The notes beneath the pieces were generated by a model. It was given only the letters and a program-made list of their open reading frames with translations, had not been told where the DNA came from and searched no databases. 10,742 bases of DNA from Nitrospirota bacterium (GTDB lineage: Bacteria > Nitrospinota > Nitrospinia > Nitrospinales > Nitrospinaceae), in assembly GCA_030600405.1 (NCBI GenBank), contig JAUVMD010000014.1:1-10742 (forward strand). The letters run 5' to 3'. The position numbers and the translations under genes are program-made. Shown here piece after piece: positions 5,492-10,742 of this stretch (position 1 is its first letter; every line of letters begins with the position of its first letter).

Positions 5492-8400
5492 ATGGTTGTC
5501 TCGGCAGGATTCTCAGAAAAAAGGAAGAACGTTCGTTTGCGCCATCTACCCTTTGACCGTGGCTTGATCTGGACCTCGGCGATGGCCCTGATCCTGTTTT
5601 CCATCACCATCGGCTGGTTGATTCTGGAAAAAATCGATACTCAGACCCGCCAAGAGACTCACAGCACTCTGGACACGATCCTTATAACCACACAGGAGGC
5701 TTTACACAATTGGGTGAGTAAGCGCATGACGGAGGTGACCACCTGGGCTTTTTCTCCGGAGTTGCGTCGTCTCGTCAAAGCCCAACTCGAGGTGCCGCGA
5801 AATCGGGAGGCCCTGCTAACCAGTCCTGTCCTCTCCGAGTTGCGAACCCTGCTCAAGCCAACCATCCTGGAAAAGGAATTTGCCGGTTTTTTTATCATTA
5901 CCCCCGAATGGGTCAACGTGGGTTCCATGCGCGATTCGAATATCGGTGCCGTCAATCTGCTTTCCGAACACGATGATTTCCTCAGCCGGGTTTTTGATGG
6001 CAATGTTCTGATCAGCCAACTTTTGGTTTCCGATGTTCTATTACCCAGTCCTTCGGGGGAATTGGCCGAAGGCCAACCCACCATGTTCGTGGCGGCGCCG
6101 ATTATGGATAATGGCTCGGTTCTGGCCGTGCTGACGTTCCGGATCGATCCTTCCCTGCATTTCACACGCATCACCCAGCTGGGCCGGGTGGGGAAAACAG
6201 GCGAAACGTATGCCTTCGATGAGAACGGAAAGCTTATTACCGAAAGCCGTTTCGACGATCAATTGCGCCAGATCGGTCTCCTCTCTCCCGGGAAGCGGGG
6301 TATTCTCAATATAGAAATTCGAGACCCAGGGGGAAATCTGGCTGAAGGGTTTCAACCGGCTCTGCCCCGGCAGGAACAGCCCTTGACCCATATGGCTCAG
6401 CAAGCGGTGGCGGGCCAAGCTGGGGTCAATCTGGATGGCTACCGGGATTATCGCGGGGTGCCGGTGGTGGGCGCCTGGTTGTGGAACGAGGAATTGGGCT
6501 TCGGATTGACCACCGAAATCGATGTGGCTGAGGCTTACCAATCGTACCGAGCCACACGCTGGGCGGTCACGCTTTCCTTGGGGCTGACCATGGCGTTGTC
6601 TCTGTTCCTTTCCATCACTCTCGACTCGGGGCGCCGCCGGGCTCTGCATCTGGTGAATGAAATCCAGGATAAGCGAATCCACCTCCAGGCGATTTTGAAA
6701 AATATGGCGGAAGGAATCATCACCATCAACGAAGAAGGTATCGTTCAATCGTTCAATCCAGCCGCCGAACGGATTTTTGGCTACCAGGCCGACGAAATCA
6801 TCGGCCAGCCCATCAATCTTCTGATGCCAGATCCTAATAAAAGGGAGCACGACGACTACATCAAAAAATATTTGTACACGGGCCAGGACAGCATTTTCGG
6901 GTATGCGCGGGAAGTGCCCGGGATGCGGAAGGATGGGTCGATCTTCCCGCTTGAGCTCGCGGTCAGCGAAATGATCCTTGGTAAACGCAGATGGTTCATT
7001 GGAGTATTGCGTGACATGACCGAACGCAAGCGATTGGAAGGGGAATTAAGAAAATTATCCCAGGCGGTAGAGCAAAGTCCCTGCTCGATCATTATCACCG
7101 ATCTCAAGGGAAATATTGAGTACGTCAACCCCAAATTCACCCGGGTGACAGGATACAGCGCTGAAGAAGTCATGGGGAAAAATCCACGCCTCTTGAAATC
7201 GGGAGAAACCGCTTCTTTAGATTATAAAAGTTTATGGGAAACTATTACTGCGGGGGGAGAATGGCTGGGAGAATTTCACAACAAGAAGAGGAATGGGGAA
7301 TTATTTTGGGAATTGGCTTCCATTTCTGCCATTAAAAATGAAAGAGGTGTCATCACACATTTTCTGGCCATCAAAGAGGATATCAGTCGGCGAAAACTGG
7401 CGGAATTGAAATTACATGATGAGACCGAGTTCAAGCACTTGCTTAAGGATGTGGCCGTCGCCGCCAACGAGGCAGTTTTCTTGGAAGATGCGGTTCAAGT
7501 GTGTCTCGACAATGTTTGCAAGCTTACAGGTTGGCCCGTCGGGCACTTATACCTGTTTGACGAAGATGCCGGAGAGCTGATTCCTACAGAAGTCTGGCAC
7601 CTGGATGAACCGGAACGCTTTGCAACTTTCAAAAGTATTACGGAAGCGACTCGGTTTCTTCCCGGCATAGGACTTCCCGGAAGGGTTTTGACTTCTGGTC
7701 AACCCGCCTGGATCGTCGATGTTAATAAAGACCCCAATTTTCCCAGAGCCAAGCTGGCCAACAACCTGGGAGTGAAAGCGGGTTTTGGTTTTCCCATACT
7801 GACAGGAAAGAAAGTTGTTGCGGTGCTGGAGTTCTTTTCTACCGAAGCTATAGAACCGGATGATGCGCTATTGGAAGTGATGGTCAATATTGGGACCCAG
7901 CTTGGCCGGATCACCGAACGCAAACGGGCGGAGGAAAAACTTAGACAATCGCACCAGGAACTGCGCAATCTGTTCAACCACCTGCAAACGGTGCGGGAAG
8001 AAGAACGGATCCGGATCGCCCGGGAAGTCCATGATGAGCTGGGGCAAACATTGACCGCTCTCAAAATCGATCTTTCCTGGGTGGAAAAGAAACTCCCCAA
8101 AAACCAGAAACTGCTCCTGAAAAAGACACGCTCGATGGCTGATCTCATGGACCAAACCATTCAGAATGTGCAAAGAATATCTTCGGAGCTGCGGCCGGAA
8201 GTGCTGGATGTCCTCGGCCTTTCAGAAGCCATTGAGTGGCATGCTCAGGAGTTTCAGAAGCGGACCGGAATCCGGTGTGATCTCAATTTAAGTTTTCGTG
8301 ACATTGATTTTGAGCCAGATCTTGGCACCGCCCTTTTCCGTATCCTGCAAGAGACTTTGACCAATGTCGCGCGCCACGCCAAGGCCAGTAAAATTGCCAT

Positions 8401-8602
8401 CAAGTTTTGTGAGGACAACGGTAATATGGTGTTGCAAATTGCGGATAACGGCAAAGGGATTTCGGAAAGTCAGATTTCCGATCCCAAATCACTGGGCCTG
8501 TTAGGAATGAAGGAACGAGCCCTGCTGTGGGATGGGGAAGTCCAGATCCGCGGCAGTCAGGGCCAGGGCACCACCATCACCGTAAGAATCCCGAGAGGTT
8601 GA
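5492..8602 (+). CDS. Membrane sensor histidine kinase, Cache-PAS-PAS-GAF-HisKA_3-HATPase
   Basis: GGAAAG at 5479-5484 lies seven bases before the ATG. The 1036-residue product has a first transmembrane helix at about residues 24-45, a periplasmic region of about 310 residues, and a second helix at about 357-376. The periplasmic part looks like a double Cache ligand-binding domain (TYAFDENGKLITESRFDDQL around 239-258 is typical). In the cytoplasm follow PAS 1 (about 395-510), PAS 2 (about 520-635, CSIIITDLKGNIEYVNPKFT), a GAF domain (about 650-808), and a HisKA_3 dimerisation domain with REVHDELGQTL. His847 is the expected phosphorylated residue. The ATPase domain (about 940-1036) keeps the N box (QETLTNVARHA, Asn958), the G1 box (DNGKGI from Asp985), LGLLGMKERA and GQGTTITV. 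All catalytic motifs look intact. This is the NarX/DegS-type kinase class that pairs with NarL-type regulators, and one starts two bases downstream. The ligand cannot be told from sequence. Confidence 0.94.
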   Translation: MVVSAGFSEKRKNVRLRHLPFDRGLIWTSAMALILFSITIGWLILEKIDTQTRQETHSTLDTILITTQEALHNWVSKRMTEVTTWAFSPELRRLVKAQLEVPRNREALLTSPVLSELRTLLKPTILEKEFAGFFIITPEWVNVGSMRDSNIGAVNLLSEHDDFLSRVFDGNVLISQLLVSDVLLPSPSGELAEGQPTMFVAAPIMDNGSVLAVLTFRIDPSLHFTRITQLGRVGKTGETYAFDENGKLITESRFDDQLRQIGLLSPGKRGILNIEIRDPGGNLAEGFQPALPRQEQPLTHMAQQAVAGQAGVNLDGYRDYRGVPVVGAWLWNEELGFGLTTEIDVAEAYQSYRATRWAVTLSLGLTMALSLFLSITLDSGRRRALHLVNEIQDKRIHLQAILKNMAEGIITINEEGIVQSFNPAAERIFGYQADEIIGQPINLLMPDPNKREHDDYIKKYLYTGQDSIFGYAREVPGMRKDGSIFPLELAVSEMILGKRRWFIGVLRDMTERKRLEGELRKLSQAVEQSPCSIIITDLKGNIEYVNPKFTRVTGYSAEEVMGKNPRLLKSGETASLDYKSLWETITAGGEWLGEFHNKKRNGELFWELASISAIKNERGVITHFLAIKEDISRRKLAELKLHDETEFKHLLKDVAVAANEAVFLEDAVQVCLDNVCKLTGWPVGHLYLFDEDAGELIPTEVWHLDEPERFATFKSITEATRFLPGIGLPGRVLTSGQPAWIVDVNKDPNFPRAKLANNLGVKAGFGFPILTGKKVVAVLEFFSTEAIEPDDALLEVMVNIGTQLGRITERKRAEEKLRQSHQELRNLFNHLQTVREEERIRIAREVHDELGQTLTALKIDLSWVEKKLPKNQKLLLKKTRSMADLMDQTIQNVQRISSELRPEVLDVLGLSEAIEWHAQEFQKRTGIRCDLNLSFRDIDFEPDLGTALFRILQETLTNVARHAKASKIAIKFCEDNGNMVLQIADNGKGISESQISDPKSLGLLGMKERALLWDGEVQIRGSQGQGTTITVRIPRG

Positions 8603-8604
8603 AT

Positions 8605-9255
8605 ATGGAAAATGAGCACGTCCATAAAATCAAGGTTCTGCTGGCGGATGATCATGCCGTCTTCCGGGAAGGTCTGAAACTGATCCTCTCAGAGACCCCG
8701 GACATCGTTGCCATCGGGGACGTCGATAATGGACATGCAGTTTTGGAAGCCGTGCGGAAAACCTCCTACGATGTGGTGGTCCTGGATGTTTCCATGCCCG
8801 GCAAAAGCAGCCTGGATACCTTGAAGCAATTGAAGGCGGAATACCCCAAGCTCCCGGTTCTGGTGTTGAGCATGTATCCCGAGGACCGTATTGCGGTAAG
8901 ATTTCTCCAGGCGGGGGCTTCGGGATATGTGCACAAGGGTAGCGCCTCCGATCAACTGGTGAATGCCATCAAAACGGTTCACCACGGGGAAGAATTCATC
9001 AGTTCCAAGCTGGCCCAAAAGTTGGCCCACAGTTTTTTACACTCCGAACGGATCCCACACGAACTTTTGTCCGACCGTGAATACCAGGTGCTGTGTATGA
9101 TCGGTGACGGAAAAACCGTATCCGAGATTGCCGAGGAACTGATATTGAGTGTCAAAACCATCAGCACGCACCGCACCCATATCCTGGAAAAACTGAACCT
9201 CAAAAATAACTCACAATTGATCCGTTATGCTTTAGAAAACAAATTGATCGAATAG
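8605..9255 (+). CDS. NarL/FixJ-family response regulator
   Basis: I place the start at the ATG at 8605, behind AGAGG (8594-8598), two bases after the kinase stop; a longer in-frame reading from 8527 would only cover kinase sequence. The 216-residue product has a receiver domain (about 9-125) with the acidic pair Asp15/Asp16, phospho-acceptor Asp61 (VVLDVSMPG), Ser89 and Lys111 in the conserved switch positions. A LuxR-type helix-turn-helix follows at about 150-216 (LLSDREYQVLCMIGDGKTVS, then IAEELILSVKTISTHRTHI). Length and order are standard for this family. It is the cognate partner of the upstream kinase, and phosphorylation should promote DNA binding. The target genes are unknown; the cytochrome peroxidase gene downstream is a candidate by position only. 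Confidence 0.95.
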   Translation: MENEHVHKIKVLLADDHAVFREGLKLILSETPDIVAIGDVDNGHAVLEAVRKTSYDVVVLDVSMPGKSSLDTLKQLKAEYPKLPVLVLSMYPEDRIAVRFLQAGASGYVHKGSASDQLVNAIKTVHHGEEFISSKLAQKLAHSFLHSERIPHELLSDREYQVLCMIGDGKTVSEIAEELILSVKTISTHRTHILEKLNLKNNSQLIRYALENKLIE

Positions 9256-9258
9256 TAC

Positions 9259-9281
9259 GCCGGCCAGGAACCATTGCCGGC
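9259..9281 (+). terminator. Terminator-like hairpin after the response regulator
   Basis: Two copies of the self-complementary GCCGGC (9259-9264 and 9276-9281) form a 6-bp GC-only stem around an 11-base loop, starting three bases after the regulator stop codon. The downstream sequence is pyrimidine-rich (ACCTTTCCTC) but lacks a true T-run, so it would be an imperfect intrinsic terminator or an RNA-stabilising hairpin. Confidence 0.45.
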
Positions 9282-9525
9282 CACCTTTCCTCATTATCCC
9301 GCCTAAGACAAACTCCTACCTTTATTACAGACTGTGACGGATATCCACTTCGCGGTTTTTTTGGAATATATGTTGAGCAATCGAGTCTTAATAACATACA
9401 GGCCGCGATATCACTAAAGGCAGGCCATTTTCAAGTGTTTTAGTTGAGAGTTCGGTAGGGGTTTGAGAAAGGCTGGTCAGCTCAATTCACAAGAATACGA
9501 AAAAATTCCTGACGCGCGTTTACAG

Positions 9526-9554
9526 TTGGCTTAAAGACTTGCCAAGAATAATAG
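9526..9554 (+). promoter_or_regulatory. Inverted repeat and weak promoter candidate upstream of the peroxidase gene
   Basis: TTGGC (9526-9530) and GCCAA (9541-9545) form a perfect 5-bp inverted repeat with a 10-base spacer, a layout suited to a dimeric DNA-binding protein. It overlaps a poor sigma-70-like pair: TTGGCT at 9526-9531 and, 17 bases on, TAATAG at 9549-9554. An operator overlapping the promoter is plausible, but both parts are short. Confidence 0.25.
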
Positions 9555-9565
9555 AGATGGAGTTT

Positions 9566-9580
9566 GGAGAAAAGGTCTCC
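9566..9580 (+). promoter_or_regulatory. 5' leader hairpin of the peroxidase gene
   Basis: GGAGA and TCTCC form a perfect 5-bp stem with an AAAGG loop, eight bases before the mini-ORF at 9588. The stem contains a Shine-Dalgarno-like GGAGA, so folding could affect translation of the mini-ORF. This is speculative. Confidence 0.2.
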
Positions 9581-9587
9581 TGAAACA

Positions 9588-9638
9588 ATGAAAAAAGTCG
9601 GATACAAAGTAAGAGAATTCATAACCAAGTACAAGTGA
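9588..9638 (+). CDS. Possible 16-residue leader peptide
   Basis: ATG at 9588 opens a short frame encoding MKKVGYKVREFITKYK and ending at TGA 9636-9638. The stop codon overlaps the GAGGG ribosome site of the peroxidase gene, so translation of this frame could affect loading at the downstream start. Its own ribosome site is weak (AGG at 9573-9575, 12 bases upstream). A 16-codon frame can easily occur by chance. Confidence 0.2.
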   Translation: MKKVGYKVREFITKYK

Positions 9639-9648
9639 GGGAAATGTT

Positions 9649-10742
9649 ATGAACAAAAAAATGTTTTTGAACTTTGGGATGGCGTTGATTGCAGTGGTGA
9701 CGATGATTGCATTAGCAGCGCCCGCCTATTCTGGATCACAGGGTTCGAAAGAACCCCGCCCCATCGGACCTCTGCCGCCCCTACCACTTGATATTCAGAA
9801 GGACAATGTGACCACGGCGAAGAAAATCGAACTCGGAGCGATGTTGTTTTTTGATCCACGGTTGTCCGGAGACGGCAGCACACCCTGCGCGGCGTGCCAC
9901 CGGCCGGAAACCGCCTGGACCCAGCCGGATGATCTTTCATTCGGCTACCCGGGAACCCTGCATTTCCGCGCCGGGCAATCCATTATGAACAACGGGTATT
10001 TGAACAAATACTTCTGGGACGGAAGATCGTTGAGCCTTGAAGCGCAAGTCGGCGCCGCGGGTTTTGGCCAGGAGTCCAACAACGTTTCCGCCCAGATGGC
10101 CGAAGCGAGACTGCGGCAGGTTCCGGAATACGTGAAGCTTTCGCAGGAGATTTTTGGCGAACCTCCGACCTGGGACAATGCCGCCCGGGCGGTAGCCGCG
10201 TTCGAGCGCACGCTCAATTCCGACCCGAAAGACAACGCCTTCGACCGTTACATGAACGGCGACAAAACCGCCATGACCAAACAGCAGATCCTGGGCATGA
10301 AACTCTTCAAAGGGAAAGCCCGCTGTATTCAGTGTCATGACGGTCCGCTGTTCACCAACCAGGATTTCCATAATATCGGCGTCCCGCGCAACGAGGCGTT
10401 TGACGAAGACCCGCTCCGTCAGATTTCCATTCGCTACCGATCCAAGGCGTTTGGGATTTTGAATTATGACGAGGTGGATGAGGACAAGGGTCTCTACTTC
10501 TCCACGCATCGCCCCGATGATATTCACAAGTGGCGCACGGCACCCTTAAGGGAAATCAAATGGACCGAGCCGTACATGCACACCGGCGTGTTCTTTACCC
10601 TGGAAGAGGTAATTGAGTTCTACAACAAGGGTGGAGAAGAACCCAGAGCGGGAGTGAAAGACCCGCTGATGAAGCCGCTCAAACTGACGAAAAATGAACA
10701 GGCGGCCCTGGTGGCTTTCCTCGGAGCGATCAGCAGCGATAA
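9649..10742 (+). CDS. Di-haem cytochrome c peroxidase / MauG-family protein, 3' end beyond the right edge
   Basis: GAGGG at 9637-9641 precedes the ATG. The frame is open to the right edge (364 complete codons), and the last residues (AALVAFLGAIS) resemble the usual end of the family, so little should be missing. A signal peptide (MNKKMF, hydrophobic core to about residue 25, likely cleavage after APAYS near residue 28) sends it to the periplasm. Two c-type haem sites are visible: CAACH (Cys80, Cys83, His84) and CIQCH (Cys226, Cys229, His230). FFDPRLSGDG, FWDGRSLSLEAQ and EPYMHTGVFFTLEEVIEFYN (about 307-326) are typical of bacterial di-haem peroxidases. Members reduce hydrogen peroxide with electrons from small cytochromes or, in the MauG branch, oxidise protein substrates; sequence alone does not decide between these. 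It would fit oxidative-stress defence or respiratory electron flow. Confidence 0.92.
   Translation, partial: MNKKMFLNFGMALIAVVTMIALAAPAYSGSQGSKEPRPIGPLPPLPLDIQKDNVTTAKKIELGAMLFFDPRLSGDGSTPCAACHRPETAWTQPDDLSFGYPGTLHFRAGQSIMNNGYLNKYFWDGRSLSLEAQVGAAGFGQESNNVSAQMAEARLRQVPEYVKLSQEIFGEPPTWDNAARAVAAFERTLNSDPKDNAFDRYMNGDKTAMTKQQILGMKLFKGKARCIQCHDGPLFTNQDFHNIGVPRNEAFDEDPLRQISIRYRSKAFGILNYDEVDEDKGLYFSTHRPDDIHKWRTAPLREIKWTEPYMHTGVFFTLEEVIEFYNKGGEEPRAGVKDPLMKPLKLTKNEQAALVAFLGAISSD

Larger units (their letters stand above)
9256..9648. other. Intergenic region between the two-component system and the cytochrome peroxidase gene
   Basis: This 393-base gap holds the hairpin at 9259-9281, an inverted repeat at 9526-9545, a small hairpin at 9566-9580 and a 16-codon reading frame at 9588-9638. 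From about 9285 to 9520 I see nothing I can name apart from a T-run at about 9356-9362 without a convincing stem. The promoter of the peroxidase gene is expected in the last 130 bases. Confidence 0.5.

Noticed and set aside
6041..6850. 269-codon minus-strand frame inside the histidine kinase gene
   Set aside because: It lies wholly within a kinase region whose plus-strand translation matches known domains; the minus-strand product resembles no family.
8527..8604. Longer N-terminal extension of the response regulator
   Set aside because: It overlaps the conserved end of the kinase ATPase domain; the ATG at 8605 has a good ribosome site and gives a standard-length receiver domain.
9527..9542. 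Sigma-54 (-24/-12) promoter: TGG and TTGC elements upstream of the peroxidase gene
   Set aside because: The distance from GG (9528) to the GC of TTGC (9541) is 13 instead of the strict 12 bases, and the -24 box lacks the CAC extension.
9937..10527. 196-codon minus-strand frame inside the peroxidase gene
   Set aside because: It is antisense to haem motifs and conserved peroxidase segments, with no recognisable product.

Overview
The window looks like chromosomal DNA of a Gram-negative, respiring bacterium of moderate GC content. Supporting signs are a periplasmic di-haem peroxidase-type cytochrome, a membrane histidine kinase with a large periplasmic sensor, and an exported small protein. A universal stress protein fused to protochlorophyllide-reductase-like (PCP_red) modules would fit nitrite-oxidiser-related or deltaproteobacteria-like lineages (Nitrospinota, Nitrospirota and similar). 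That placement is inference. No rRNA, tRNA, CRISPR array, insertion sequence or phage gene was seen.

Layout. (1) 1-863, minus strand: 5' portion of an atypical SDR / NAD(P)H-binding protein of the YbjT type, running off the left edge. Just upstream on the same strand lies a small zinc-ribbon-like reading frame (918-1142). (2) 1143-1477: no well-supported gene; its right end holds the promoter region of the next unit. (3) 1478-2901, plus strand: a tightly packed three-gene unit of a small exported protein, an ECF sigma factor and a one-pass membrane protein that is probably its anti-sigma factor. (4) 3195-4859, plus: a 554-residue fusion of two ATP-binding-type Usp domains, a PCP_red-like helical module, a four-cysteine zinc ribbon and a second PCP_red-like module. 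(5) 4860-5491: about 630 bases holding one possible small lysine-rich gene and otherwise nothing recognisable. (6) 5492-9255, plus: a two-component system with a 1036-residue Cache-PAS-PAS-GAF-HisKA_3 kinase and a NarL/FixJ-type response regulator. (7) 9256-9648: intergenic region with a terminator-like hairpin, an inverted repeat, a second hairpin and a 16-codon mini-ORF. (8) 9649 to the right edge, plus: an exported di-haem cytochrome c peroxidase/MauG-family protein whose stop codon is outside the window.

How the genes may work together. The window is dominated by signal transduction and stress functions. The sigma/anti-sigma pair could sense an envelope signal, with the exported protein as a regulon member or ligand-responsive partner. 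The two-component system could respond to a small molecule bound by its periplasmic Cache region, and its target may be the adjacent cytochrome peroxidase gene. Both links are inferred from gene order alone. The most unusual single gene is the Usp-Usp-PCP_red-zinc-ribbon-PCP_red fusion.
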